Assembly (NCBI GenBank): GCA_014529385.2
Contig: CM043971.1
Location: forward strand, 52,677,209 to 52,737,208
Direction: 5' to 3'
From: Adiantum capillus-veneris
Taxonomy: Eukaryota; Streptophyta; Polypodiopsida; Polypodiales; Pteridaceae
DNA length: 60,000 nt
Shown here: positions 11,203-22,542 of the stretch, one piece after another
Position numbering within the stretch: the first letter of the stretch is position 1
Layout of the letters: each line of letters begins with the position of its first letter
Position numbers and translations under genes: made by a program
Notes under the pieces: generated by a model
Seen by the model: only the letters and a program-made list of their open reading frames with translations
The model's database searches: none
What the model was told of the DNA's origin: nothing

Positions 11203-12030
11203 TTAATTACCATTTCCTTGATAGCGTCGTGGATGGGGACAATAATACATGCCGTGACCTACCTCTCCACAGTTGTAGCAAATGTACTCACGTGCTTGCC
11301 TTTGTCCTTCTTGTCTATTTCGTTCATTTCTTGGCTGGGGAGCCCTTACACCTTGAACCAGATTGATGGACAGGCTCTCTAGTTGGTTGGTGATTTGTTG
11401 AAGTAATTCTTGTTGAGAGGACTCTTGGTCTGTTGCTCCTGTCCCTGCTACTACCCTTGTCGTAGGTTGAGCTAGCGGTGGAGGCTCCATTCCCCCTTGT
11501 AGTTGAGCTTGGAATTTTAACTTCCTATCCTTCTCCCTTGCATAAGTCATAGCTTTATCAAAGGTATCTGGGAATTTACCTTTTACCTTTTCTCGAAGGA
11601 TGGGGTAAAGCCCTGCCAGGAAACAATCCTTCTTTAGGCATTCTGGCGCCCTTTCTCCTTCACCTAGTGATGCACACCATTTCTCCCACAGGTTGGAAAA
11701 CTTTCCTTCATAGCTTCTATAGTCATTGGGTGATGTTTGGCGTAGCTCTAAGAGCTGTCTCCATATCTCCTCTGGAGGATCATGGCGGCGAAATTCTTCG
11801 ATGAAGGCCATCTTTAAGGACTCCCAGTCTCTTCTTTCTTCAGGTGCCAAAGTTTGATACCATAATTTTGCACCTTCCCTCAAGACCAAAGGAAAGGCCC
11901 TTAACTTAGTAGCTTCGTCATCCCTTCCCGATACCAAAAAGGCCATTTCCAAATTATCCAAAAAGTCTGGAGCAACCTCCCCAGGCTTACCATAAAAATT
12001 AGGGAAGGCCATAAGTGAGAGAGTAAACAA
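11203..12030 (-). CDS. Gag polyprotein (Tat-like element)
   Basis: A 275-codon frame with a retrotransposon Gag capsid region (FLDNLEMAF, LREGAKLWYQTLAPEERRDWESLKMAFIEEF, YEGKFSNLWEKW) and a C-terminal CX2CX4HX4C zinc knuckle, CYNCGEVGHGMYYC. Gag forms the virus-like particle and binds the RNA. Pol follows in another frame after about 70 bases. No stop interrupts the frame. The start chosen is the first Met of the open frame; the true start may differ. Confidence 0.88.
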   Translation of the reverse strand: MFTLSLMAFPNFYGKPGEVAPDFLDNLEMAFLVSGRDDEATKLRAFPLVLREGAKLWYQTLAPEERRDWESLKMAFIEEFRRHDPPEEIWRQLLELRQTSPNDYRSYEGKFSNLWEKWCASLGEGERAPECLKKDCFLAGLYPILREKVKGKFPDTFDKAMTYAREKDRKLKFQAQLQGGMEPPPLAQPTTRVVAGTGATDQESSQQELLQQITNQLESLSINLVQGVRAPQPRNERNRQEGQRQAREYICYNCGEVGHGMYYCPHPRRYQGNGN

Positions 12031-13371
12031 TTACACAAACAGCTCCAATTTATTTTAAAATAGAGTATGGTAATTACAATTTGGAGCTTTAGCACAACTT
12101 AGCTCAAAATAGGATGAAGATCGACACATCAAAGGAATGGTAATAGTCTAGTAAGGGTAGAATGACAGGATGAGGAGAGCTCAAGATTTCCCCAAGTCTC
12201 TCGGCTCCAAACAACAGGGCTATTCTTTGCTGATAAAAGATTTTTCTATCAATACAAATATTCACATGGATGTGACGCAAAAAATGGAAAGGAAACATGC
12301 GGGGATCATCATTCTCATTATTGGCATCCATACTTACACACAAGAGCCTAGCTTAGTTGCACCACCTTGGGACCAATGAGCCTGATCAGCCACAGAAGGT
12401 CAACACCTCGGATCACTTCGACTCTTCTTGATGCATCTGTGAAGACGTAAGGCGTGATGGCAACACTTTGTACAATGCTGAGCCTTTTAGCAAGCAACAA
12501 TTGGATGCTATTACCATAATCAGCATGACAAATGAAAGTGACACCATTAATGTGCAGCACATCATCAACTAAGATAGTTTCCTTAGATTGAGATAACTTC
12601 TTGAAAATTAGCAGCAAAGGTAGGGCAGGGAGGCTTTTCACCCGGTCTCCAAAGCACTTTGGACAATATCCAAAGTGATCTTCACGCGGACAGGAGGTTG
12701 GCTTGGGATTGGTGGTGTCTGGATTCACAAAGTGCACTGGGAGCACTCGCAGACGGGCGGCAATCTTGTAGGCAAGCCTTCGCCTCTTTGCTTCAGGAGG
12801 ATTTAGGGGTGAGAGTCGTGGTTACAAGTTGGAGGTTGAAGTTGGTTGCTCACTAGCCTTTTTCTTGCCTGTAGTGGTCATGTAATCCCTTATTAATGAG
12901 ATTAAGCCAAATGTTACCTTACGCTTGAGCACGCGCTGCGGCCTTGGGCCACTTAGGTGTAGAGGTGATCTTCCTCCTCTTAGTCGGCTCCTCAGGAAAG
13001 AGAGGTCTGGTGATGCTTTCTCTTCCCTTAATGTGTGTCACAGTACCTTCGTGTATGTTGATGTAGAATATTTCAAGCTCGTGTGCGTTGGAGGTTTCTA
13101 GAGCACTCATAGGTTGAGAGGAGAGGTATATCAAGCTCTTCTTCTCATTCTCCTTCGTTGGCGATGATCACGAACAAGGCATGTAGAAGAACTTACTTCT
13201 TGAATTTCAATGACACTGCAACCTGGTAACAAGACCTCGATGAAAGCTTGTAAGGCCTCTAAAGCCTCCTCCTCTTCTGTTCTCTAATTTGCAAACTCCT
13301 CACACCATTCCTCCATGTTGTAGATTGCACATCTTCATTGCTTATGGACTGAAGGTCTGTGTAGCCCTCCT
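12031..13371 (-). other. Leader region between 5' LTR and gag of the Tat-like element
   Basis: About 1.3 kb of long leader. Short same-strand ORFs (12348-12746, 12919-13134) lack known domains. Nothing else stands out. Confidence 0.5.
12348..12746 (-). CDS. Unrecognised ORF in the leader of the Tat-like element
   Basis: A 132-codon open frame on the element's own strand between the 5' LTR and gag. It has a possible CX2C pair (YCPKCFGDRVK) and an alternating hydrophobic stretch (LVDDVLHINGVTFICHADYG). I recognise no family. It could be an accessory ORF or chance. Confidence 0.3.
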   Translation of the reverse strand: MLPVHFVNPDTTNPKPTSCPREDHFGYCPKCFGDRVKSLPALPLLLIFKKLSQSKETILVDDVLHINGVTFICHADYGNSIQLLLAKRLSIVQSVAITPYVFTDASRRVEVIRGVDLLWLIRLIGPKVVQLS

Positions 13372-13385
13372 CCGTGGGGGCACCA
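13372..13385 (-). other. Candidate primer binding site of the Tat-like element
   Basis: On the minus strand, TGGTGCCCCCACGG lies three bases after the LTR end at 13389. A site beginning TGG is expected there, complementary to a tRNA 3' CCA end. I cannot assign the tRNA from memory. Confidence 0.5.
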
Positions 13386-13388
13386 AAA

Positions 13389-14907
13389 TGATAGCGGGAA
13401 AAGAGCACTGCAATCGGGTGGCCTCTGTACTCGTGCACACTCCACAAACCACACCTCATGCAAACAAGCAAAGAACAAAACAAAGGGGGAACCACCCTAA
13501 ATTAAGAGGTTTAGGGACCTCACACATAGTGTACATAGGCAAGTGAGACTTCTGGCATTATGATGGCATCAAAACATATGGCAAAACACATACAAACGAA
13601 GCTTAGGGACCTTATGTAGCATATATATACACAAGACATCATCTTAACAATACAACGGCATCTGATCATACATAACAAGGATATAGAGAAGCAAGCCAAG
13701 GATGGCATAATCCCTTGTCAAAAACAATCAACCCAGCAAGTAGGTATGATCCTACTAGCAACACATCAATACCTTAGAGAATGATGGCGAGGATGGTGGC
13801 CATCGAGCATGAGAGAAGACTCCTTATTTAGGTTTTAGGGCTAGTAATGTAGCATACTAGAGGGAGAGAGAGAGAGGGAGAGAGAGTAGAGCTCCATCCA
13901 TAGCTCCTCGTTGTGAGCAATGTCGTCATAGCTTCGTTGCTTGGTGAAGTGGGTGAAGTGTTGGTTTTGAGTGAGAGAAGGCCTCCTTATATAGGTTTCT
14001 GAGAGGGTTTAGGATTAGGGATAAACATGCTTAAATCCGCTGATTGGGGTTACTTTTTGCTTAGGGTGGTCAACAGATTGAGGTCACCTGATATGTCACC
14101 ATCAAGATATTCTCTAGAGTGATGTGAGAGGGGAGGGTAAATGCTGATTTTTCTGATTGTGACACATGGGGATAAGGCCTTGACCAGCATTTAAGTGCAG
14201 GTAAGGTGGCTGTTGAAACTGGAGGTTTTGCACATGTCAGGGGGGGACCTGCGGGGGGGGGGGGGGGGGGTGGCAGTTGGGTCCTCCTGAATATCAAATT
14301 CTCAAAAAATCCTCAACCATGGCTTCTTTTGACATGTGTTCTTTGAAAAAATCAGCATGTCTCTTTTCAACTCAAAAGTCTTTATCCCTGTTGACTCACC
14401 TTTACCATAAGATTTTCTCCTTTTCTCCTCCTGTAACTGCATTGTTGATGCCCAATCACTGCTTCTAGTAACAGTGAACTGTTACCTACCAAATACTTAT
14501 GGTGTAGTAAAAAATATTTACCATGGGTAAAAAAAGTTACTGTAGGTAAAAAGTGATTTGTATTTACCATGTAGGTGAAAAATATTTACTGTAGGTAAAA
14601 AATATTTACTGTCGGTAAAAAAGTGAAAACGGAGTATGCTGTGCTGTGAGTCTACACGAACATCCTCGTGTAAATTTCACTAGAAATTCACACCTAGAAT
14701 GGGCTATTCTGTAAGATATACGTTGTAGGCATGCATAAGAGCTCGTTCCCACGTATCTTCTGTCCATGGCACTTTTTACTCTTTGGTGCTTGTGAAGTAG
14801 ATTTTTCTTCTCTTTCGAGATCCCTTGGACTAGAGTATCCTCATCTCCCCAACAACTGACTGTGCCTTTATTACATCTTCAGAAGGCGTCCTAAAAACCA
14901 TGCATCA
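13389..14907 (-). repeat. 5' LTR of the Tat-like element
   Basis: Partner of 5035-6538, differing by scattered substitutions, a longer G-run (14252-14270) and an extra TTTTCTCC near 14420. It carries the same TATATAA (minus, near 13989-13995) and the same array of TTTAC...GGTAAA motifs at 14517-14619. The high similarity suggests a fairly recent insertion compared with the coding decay. Confidence 0.92.
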
Positions 14908-14912
14908 ATGCC

Positions 14913-16444
14913 CTCATTGGTTGTTGGCCCTGTGCCCTCTTGCTCTCCGGCTTATTGTCCTCTCAGCTCCTCAATCTGCTTTAGAAGTTTCTATTTTTTT
15001 GATTCAGTGTCTTCGCCCATATTCACAAGGAGGTCATTTAATTCGGCATTTATCCTCTCCGCCTCCTGGAGCTTTCTTTTTATACTTTCTACTTCCTCTT
15101 GCAGGGCTTTTTGGTCTTCTTCCATTCTTGTTTGCATGACAATAGACCCTTCTGCCATCATCAATCTTTGCTTTTTCTCTAGAGTCAGCTCCTTCTGAAG
15201 TTCTTGCATTTGTTCTTCATAGAGTTGACTTTCCATAGTGATGTGAGTCGAGCTAGTAGCTCTAACTCTGGCAGGGGATGTCTGTAGCCTCTGGATGGTC
15301 CGATCTTTCACTTTGAGTTGGTCCTTGAGCTCAAGGACCTCATCCTGGCTGGCTTCTTGATCTATCTCCGCCTTTTCTTTGGCGTTTCTCATGGCTTCAA
15401 CTTCTTTAGATTCCTCAGCCAGTTGTAGGGTCAGGTTATCCCTTTCCCTCTCGGCATCTATCAGTGATTTGTTGAGTTGCTGACATTCCTCTTCAACTCC
15501 TTGCATTCTTTGTGTTGCTGCCTGATTTTCTTCCTCCATTGCCTGGCATCTTTGCAATGCCCTTGCTAGGCTGGCCTGTAGCTCATCTTCTCTCTCTTTT
15601 TGCCTTTGACTTTGTCCTTGCAAAGTGTCTACTTCCATCTTTATCTTCACTTCAGTGGCCTTGAGAGCTACCATCTCACTTTCTAAAGCCATGGACTGTG
15701 CTCTCAACCCAGTTAGCTTCGTCATCACCACATCCCAGTCGTTGGAGGGCGGGTGCAGATCCACTGTATCTATGGCAATTACTTTTAGTTCCACTAGCCT
15801 GATGCCTTGCATTTGTTCTTTAGGCCCTGTGCTTGCCAAGTCGAAGGGACTGTGGCAGCCTCTTCTTTTGTGTACCTTGCAGCTAGCAGGTCCAAAAATG
15901 TGTTATATTCTTCGTTTGGCTTTGTCTCCTCACTCCTGGGTTTAAACTCTTCCCTTTCCTGGCTTTGGTCTCTCTTGGGCTCCTCATGGCCTTTGTGTTT
16001 GTCTTCCTCCTCTTTATCTTCTTGTGGAGGGCTGTGAGGAGGTGGTGAGGGCGGTGGGCTGGGTTTAGGGCTGGCCAGTAGATATGTAGGCTTTCCCTTT
16101 AAATCTCTGTTTGCTTTAGTTTTTCTTTCTCTCTCTTGGCTCTCTTGCTCATCTAGCAGTTTCTACCATATTTGCTCCACTTCCTCCTCTGTGAAAGGTA
16201 CATGCAGTATATTTTCTGATGCGGCATCAAGAATCTCAAAATTTTTGATATAATCCTCAAATCTATCCCTTTGCACTCTTCGGGATGATCCCGACATTGA
16301 CTCTAGAGATGGCTTCCAAAGTTCACTCAAATCACCTTTCAGGGCTCTCTCTGCTCTGAAGCTCTCCATCAGCCTCTCTAATCTTGTCGCTTTTTGTGAC
16401 TTTGTTTCTTTCACCGGAACTTGGGAAAACGCTTTCTTTCCTAA
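14913..16444 (-). pseudogene. Unknown coiled-coil protein gene, upstream half
   Basis: Minus-strand coding sequence in two readable parts. At 16444-16163 the frame runs from the chromovirus LTR edge (FSQVPVKETKSQKATRLERL) to a stop at EEEVEQIW, then reopens in the same frame with acidic, Pro-rich sequence. At 15839-14991 there is a 282-codon stretch dominated by a long heptad-type coiled coil (LESEMVALKATEVKIKMEV, LNKSLIDAERERDNLTLQL). I recognise no family. The gene is truncated at 16445 by the chromovirus and interrupted at 14912 by the Tat-like element, and continues at 5029-4068. A gag-like or myosin-tail-like coiled-coil role would be a guess. Confidence 0.5.
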
Positions 16445-17612
16445 TGAGGGACACATATCACCTCCCTAACCCAGATGCCCACAACGTGTATTCTATTGGA
16501 TGGCCTTGGCCTGGTGGACCAGTGATAATTAGGCTAGAGTAAATCTAGTTTAATTAATTTAAAAACACTTAATAAAAGAACCAATGGGAATAAGCTCTCT
16601 AGAAGACTATTGGACAGTCTCCCAAGGGGACCAATGAGCATTCAGCAGCCCAATGGCTTGCCTGATTCCTATTGGCCAGGAGGCAAAGGGATCCAATGAG
16701 AGTTTAGTTGAATTAAATAATTACCTGAATCTCTCACAAAAGGGGAAAGGGGGACACATGTCAGAAGGGTATCACTTATGCTGCTTAATTACCATTGGCT
16801 AAGCCTGGGGAGGTCCAATAGGATGCTAGCAAGAGCAAATAGCAAGAGGGGTCGACCAAGAGAGAGAGGGGGGGACTGATTTTTGCAAGGCATTATCACA
16901 CACACACTCACACAATCTCATGTGTGAAGCAAAGAAGACTCTCTGTCCTTCTCAAGCTTTAATGGAAAGCTTACCACCTACTCCAAGCTTGTGAGAAGGG
17001 AGGCCTACACCAACAACTCTTGGCTTTGTGCTGCAAATCCAACCAAAAGCCAAGCTTCAATGCATGTTCATCTCCTCTACCATGCTAATTACTAAGCTAA
17101 GTGATACTAATATGAGTGATTATGTGAGGAGATGTACATCTTTCTCGTAAGAATACACCTTCTTCCTCTCAATCTACTCTCATACCCCGTTAGCTCTCAC
17201 CATCTTTGAAGGTGTGTGAGTTCTTGGGTCTGAGACCGTGAGGGAATTGATGCTGTGTTTGATAAGTGTTTTGCGTAGTGCATTAAAGTTTCCATCTTCA
17301 TTGCACTATCTAGTATTGAAGGAACACAAGAAATTGTATTGTAAAATGTCTCTCTTGATGGGAGAAACCATAATACAAAACCTTTCGGAGGGGGGACCGG
17401 CTCCATGAAAATCCAGTCCTCAAGTGTTGTCAATTGCTTAATTTCTCTCTCTTTTGAAGTATTGTTCATGCTATCTAACTAGGTGTTATGCTGTTTGTTG
17501 CTCTCTCCACCCAAGCACTCTTGTTATTCTCACTAGGAAGCTATTCTAATAAAATGCTCACTATGTTCATGCTATTTTCCACTACACACAAGTTACTAGA
17601 CCATTAAATGTT
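16445..17612 (+). repeat. 5' LTR of the chromovirus
   Basis: Begins TGAGGGACACAT and shares its whole length with 23749-24913, ending in TTAAATGTT. The terminal CCA present here (17613-17615) is missing from the right copy, so the exact end is uncertain by three bases. Confidence 0.88.
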
Positions 17613-17616
17613 CCAT

Positions 17617-17628
17617 TGGTATCAGAGC
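17617..17628 (+). other. Primer binding site, initiator tRNA-Met type
   Basis: TGGTATCAGAGC directly follows the 5' LTR. This is the standard site for initiator tRNA-Met in plant LTR elements. Confidence 0.9.
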
Positions 17629-18111
17629 ACAAGGTTTCTCTTTTCTTGCTCAAGAAGGGAGGTTCTCAAGCTAGCTATAAATGGTTGGTACTATTAATTG
17701 CATGTGAGTAAGTAGAATAGGGATTTTTCAACCTTGCAGCACGCCTACCTTTGTGTAGTTAACGGGGCATCACCATCGAGAGCTATGGTCTTAATAATGG
17801 AGTCCTATGGGACTTGCCTACGGCTTAACCACTATTGAGCTATAGAAGCTTGACAGGAGCCGGTGTTGTTTTGGTGTTGAATGACCCTCTCTTCTATTCC
17901 TTGCAATTAATGGTATTCGAGCCGCAGGTACAATAGCTTGAGTGCTTTTTCTAAAAGGGAAAGAGGAGTAGAAACTAGGGCTTGAAGTGCCAAAGTACAC
18001 CTAAAAAGTTTACACCTAAAAGTTGTTAGACTGGCTGACAATAGTAAAGAGAGTGAAATTAATGTTGATAACTTTGATTTTGCTAATGAGCAAGCTACTA
18101 ATGATGCCCCG
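17629..18111 (+). other. Leader of the chromovirus
   Basis: About 480 bases between primer site and the first long frame; no separate gene seen. The gag frame may begin earlier than 18112. Confidence 0.4.
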
Positions 18112-18816
18112 ATGCTTGTTAACTATCTTGTTTCTAGGCTTCAACAAGCTATGGGCAATCCATCCCTCCAAAGTGAAGTGCAACGGAAACTTTGTGCTCA
18201 TGGGATTCTCCAAGCTCCCCACCATGACAAGAGAATACCTAGGAAGCCTCCTTGCAAGACTTCCAAAAGAGTTCTCTCTCCGATTCAGGAAGAAGAAGAG
18301 GATCCCTATGAAGGGCTCAAAATTTTTCTCCTTGATGACGCATCTCCTTCTCAAAGGAGAATTCAAGAGCCTCCACCACAGGAACGAGAAACAAGTGAAT
18401 CTCCCGCCACCTTGGCAGAGATGGTTGCACGAAGACAGCAGGCTAAACACTCTCCATCACCTCCAAAACGGAGAAGACCATCGCATACTTCTCCACACCA
18501 TACTTCAAAGAGGGATGACAAAAATCAAGAGAAGAAAAAGGCGAGAAAGAGGACACCCTCTTCTCCATCTTCTTCATCCTCTTCCTCTTATGAAAGTGAT
18601 GGTCAAGACAACGAAGATGAAGGCAAGAAAAAGGCGAGAAATAGGTCACCCTCTTCTCCATCTTCCTCAAATTCTTCATCTTTTGAAGAAAGTGATGGTG
18701 CAACCTTTGAACCATCAAAAAGAAGAGGCCATATAAAATCCTATGCCGCGTGGAAGAGGTCATCCAAGCTCAAGAAGTTCAAAGAGGGAGGGAAGAGCAT
18801 CTCTTTCCTTACCTAA
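18112..18816 (+). pseudogene. Gag N-terminal extension (chromovirus), ends at a premature stop
   Basis: A 234-codon frame with a strongly basic and serine-rich tail. It contains two copies of a KKKAR(K/N)R(T/S)PSSPSSS unit with acidic ends (18529-18621 and 18625-18714). The frame stops at 18814-18816, but gag capsid sequence continues in the same frame from 18817, so the stop looks secondary. The charged, serine-rich repeat resembles a nuclear or RNA-binding tail; that role is inference. Confidence 0.7.
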
Positions 18817-18846
18817 GATGGCACTTTTGGTGCTACAGACAAAGTC

Positions 18847-19893
18847 TTGGCCTTTATCCAACAATTATATACAGCGTTTGGAGATGAGGGCTTCACGAAG
18901 TCCTCTAGGCTATGCCATGTAGCTATGCACTTTCAAAAGTCCACCAGGCAATGGTGGTCTAGCCTATGGGCCAATGGTGAAGCTCCACGAACATGGAAAG
19001 CTTTAACAGCTTCCATTATGAAGCAGTTTTTGGCCACCGATGCCAAAGAAAAAGTACTCACCAAATGGCGAAGCTTGAAGCTCTCTCCCTATGAATCCAT
19101 CCACAAATATGTAGACAAGTTTTGGGACCTACAACTCAAATCCATTGTCTTCAAAAAGTTGGATTTTGGAGAGCAAAAGCAGCAACTTTGTGCGGGCTTT
19201 ACCGAAGAAATGGCGGAGTATGTCAACTCCCAAAGGCCACGCATCATATCGGCGGTAATACATCATACTATGGTGGCCTCTCAAATCAATTTTCAAACAG
19301 GGGCTAAGAGGAATTTTAAGCCCCCTGAAAACAAGGGTTCCAATGAGCCTAAGGGGAAGGACAATGTCCAAAAGTCTCCTAAGGGAAATTCCAACAAAGC
19401 TAAGGAGAAGGGAGTTTACCAAGGCAAAAATAAACTCTCTCCTGAAGAGCTTGAGCGTTATCGCAAGGATAACCAGTGTTTCAAGTGCGACAAACAAGGG
19501 CATGCGTACTGCGCTTGTCCCCAAAAGAACAACCGCCATGATCCTCCTAGAGTTACCTTGGTCGAAATTCAAGACGAGGAAACTCACCACAAAGGATCTC
19601 CTCTATGCCATGCTTGGGGAAAGGTAAGAGAACATGATTCTTTTATTCTCTTTGACCCCGGTTCTACTTATAATTTTATATCTATAGAGTTGGCCACCAA
19701 ACTAGGCATACAAACCTACGAGATGGGAGATGTCCTACCTGCAGATGGTGCTTTCAAGGGGCAAGAAGCTTCAGTCACTCCCTTAATTTGGAACTTGAGG
19801 CTCCATGTCCAACGCTATGTGGACAAAGAGGACTTCTTTATCTCTCCCCTAAAGCATGAGGATGCATGTAATCCTAGGGGCACCATGGTTTGA
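18847..19893 (+). pseudogene. Gag capsid, nucleocapsid and start of protease (chromovirus)
   Basis: The Gag capsid region (HVAMHFQKSTRQWWSSLWANG, TWKALTASIMKQF) is followed by a CX2CX4HX4C knuckle, CFKCDKQGHAYCAC, near residue 215. The protease start follows: FILFDPGSTYNFISIELATKLG. The catalytic signature reads D-P-G instead of D-[ST]-G, so protease activity is doubtful. It overlaps the next frame by 38 bases, which marks a frameshift. Confidence 0.88.
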
Positions 19894-20542
19894 TCGCATG
19901 GCTGCCAATGCTAAATTGCCTGAAAGGAGAATCTCCTTTAAGTTCAGGGAAGAAGATATGTATATAGATGCTAAGGAAATGGGTAACACTATACCCATTG
20001 TACATACACAAGCTTTCAACAAGTCAATAAAGAGCTCTATTTCCGTGCACATGATTTTTGTTAAAGATTCTCAAAATGAACCTAATGTTTTAGCAAAAGA
20101 AAATATACACAACCAAAAGGAATTAGAGTTATCCAATTTTCTCAAGGGTTTTCAGGATGTCTTTATTGACGACATCCCTTGTGAGCTACCTCCTAAGCGA
20201 GGTAATGATGACCATGCAATTGAACTTCTTCCAGGAAGTTCACCGCCTAACAAACCTCCTTATAGAGTTTCTCAAGCTCAACAAGAGGATATTATGCGGC
20301 AAGTGCATGATTTAGTTGAGAAGCGCATGGTTAGGCCTAGCTCATCTCCATTTTGTTCTCTTGTGCTACTAGTGCAAAAGAAAGACGGCACATATCATAT
20401 GTGTGTCAACTATAGAGCACTAAATAGGATCACTATCAAGAAAAGGTTTGCCATTCCACGGGTAGAAGACCTATTTGATAAGCTACAAGGGTCCACCTAC
20501 TTCATTAGGATTGACCTAAAAAGTGGCTATCAGGATAGTTGA
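19856..20542 (+). pseudogene. Protease end and N-terminal reverse transcriptase (chromovirus)
   Basis: Starts with the protease end (VILGAPWFDRMAA) and continues into reverse transcriptase: PPYRVSQAQQEDIMRQVHDL, LVQKKDGTYHMCVNYRALN and [11 protein letters not shown]. It ends in a frameshift at about 20535; the block [15 protein letters not shown] follows in another frame near 20605-20645. Confidence 0.88.
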
Positions 20543-20551
20543 TCAAGACAT

Positions 20552-21461
20552 TGTAAAGACCGTATTTTGCACTACGTTTGATCTTTATGAATACATTGTC
20601 ATGCCTTTTGGCTTGACCAATGCACCAGCCACATTCAATCGCTTGATGGAGAAGCTATTCAGGCCTCACTAAACCTTTAATGGAGTGTTCTTTGATGATA
20701 TCATCATCTACTCTAATTCATTAGATGAACACAAGCGACACCTCCAAGTAATATTTCAAGTTCTAAGAGAGAATAAACTTTATGTTAATCGAAATAAAAG
20801 TGAATTTTTCTTACAAGAGATTCAGTATTTAGGTCACATTATCTCTCAAGATGGCATCCAAATGGATCCATCAAAGTTAGAGGTAATAAAAGGATGGCCT
20901 AAACCAAAGAATCTTCATGAGTTAAGAAGCTTTATAGGTATGTGCGCATACTATAGATGCTTCATAGAAAAGTTCTCACTAATAGCAAGACCATTACATG
21001 ACCTAACAAAGAAAAGCGTTAGGTACACATGGTCTGCCAAGGAGAACAATGCTTTCGAAAAGCTTAAAGAAAAGCTTATCTCTCAACTTGTGCTTACACT
21101 ACCGGATCTCTCAAAACCATTTGAGGTCCAATGTGATGCTTGTGGTGATTGTCTTGGAGCTGTTTTGCTTCAAGAAGGGCACGCCATAGGCTATGAAAGT
21201 CGAAGGCTCGACCCTATTGAGCAAGCTCTAGGCATATATGAAAAGGAACTCCTTGCAGTTCTACATGCCTTAGACTCATGGAAGCACTATTTATTGGGGA
21301 CTCCTTTCATTCTGCGAACGGATCACCAAAGTCTTAAGTACTTCATGATGCAGACCAAGCTCTCTGACAAACAAATGAGGTCGGCAAATTTCCTTTCGCA
21401 ATTTCATTTTTATATTGCTCACATTGTTGGCAAGCATAATCAAGTAGCGGATGCACTCTGA
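20552..21461 (+). pseudogene. Reverse transcriptase palm and RNase H (chromovirus)
   Basis: A stop near 20670 interrupts the frame shortly before the catalytic FFDDIIIYS motif. The thumb (YLGHIISQDGIQMDPSKLE) and RNase H follow: QCDACGDCLGAVLLQ, with further blocks IYEKELLAVLHAL and RTDHQSLKYFM, then HIVGKHNQVADAL. The frame closes with a stop just before integrase. Confidence 0.9.
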
Positions 21462-21473
21462 AGACGGTCGAGA

Positions 21474-22541
21474 GTGAATGCGGTTTCCATAGCAACTCAT
21501 AATGATCTATCTTCTATGATAGGTGAGTATGCTATTGATCCCGATTTTAGAGATGTGATTTCAGCCCTTGCACTAGGGAAGAAAGATAAACCATTTACTA
21601 TACAAGATGGTTATCTTCTCTATGGCAATAGACTATACATTACTAGCTCACTACGTGAGAAAGTAATGTATGAATCTCCTGCTCCTCCTTATGCAGGGCA
21701 TAGAGGGATTCAGTCTACCCTAAAGGGGATTGAAACATATTTCTATTGGCCTACCATGAAAGAAAACATACAGGAGTATGTTTCTAAATGTGTGGTATGC
21801 CAAAAGACGAAGTTTGATAGAGGGAAGCAACATGGATTGCTTCAACCTTTGCCAATCCCTAATTCACCATGGGAGAGCATATCCATGGAATTTATCTTTG
21901 GATTGCTTAAGTCTATCCATGGGAATACGGGAATATGGACGATGGAAGACAGGTTCAGTAAACAAGCTCATTTTATACCTGTCAAAAATACTATCAAACC
22001 CCATCCAATGGCAACCCTCTTCATTTCACAAATCTTCAAGTACCAGGGCTTGCCAATGTCCATAGTGTCGGATAGAGATCCTAGAATGACCAGTAATTTT
22101 TGGAAGGGTCTCTTTGAGAATTTAGGAACAAGACTAAACTTCTCTTCGGCCTATCACCCACAAACGGATGGCCAAAGTGAAATAGCTAACCTAACAATTC
22201 TCCATCTACTAAAGGCCTATGTAATGGAAGTAGATCAAAGATCCCAATGGGAGAAGTACTTACCCTTAGTGGAGTATGCCTACAATAACACTGTACATAC
22301 TTCCACTGGAAAAGCACCTTTTGAGGTAATTGAGGGAAGATCAAAAAGTCCTTTGCTACTTAAGGTACACAGGAAGATCTTCGATGTAGATGAGTATAGC
22401 CGAGACCTACAAAAATATTTCCAAAAGATGCTATCTCTATCTCACAGCAAAGGCAAACGGCTGTTGCTGACAAGCACAGAAGAGCCCAAGCCTTTAAAGA
22501 AAATGATTGGGTCTTACTCAAATTTCCCAAGGCTTGATTAA
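21474..22541 (+). pseudogene. Integrase (chromovirus)
   Basis: The zinc-binding domain shows GHRGIQSTL and CVVCQ. In the catalytic core the first acidic position reads SMEFIFGL where chromoviruses have SMDFI, so Asp is replaced by Glu. The second Asp (VSDRDPRMTSNFW) and the Glu (HPQTDGQSEIANL) are present. The change at the first catalytic position would be expected to cripple strand transfer. The frame ends before the C-terminal domain. Confidence 0.9.
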
Positions 22542-22542
22542 G

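Larger units (their letters stand above)
5035..14907 (-). mobile_element. Tat-like Ty3/gypsy LTR retrotransposon with two RNase H domains
   Basis: Two direct repeats of about 1.5 kb (5035-6538 and 13389-14907), each beginning TGATG and ending TATCA on the minus strand, bound a gag-pol body read on the minus strand. Domain order is Gag with zinc knuckle, protease, reverse transcriptase, RNase H, a second archaeal-type RNase H, and integrase. The second RNase H is a hallmark of the Tat lineage of plant Ty3/gypsy elements. Flanks ATGTC (5030-5034) and ATGCC (14908-14912) resemble a 5 bp target duplication with one substitution. Stops, frame breaks and a deletion in integrase make it non-autonomous. 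Confidence 0.9.

Noticed and set aside
5035-14907. Direct repeats at 5.0-6.5 and 13.4-14.9 kb as a segmental duplication
   Set aside because: They have TG...CA ends, a primer site and polypurine tract on the inner sides and gag-pol between, so they are LTRs.
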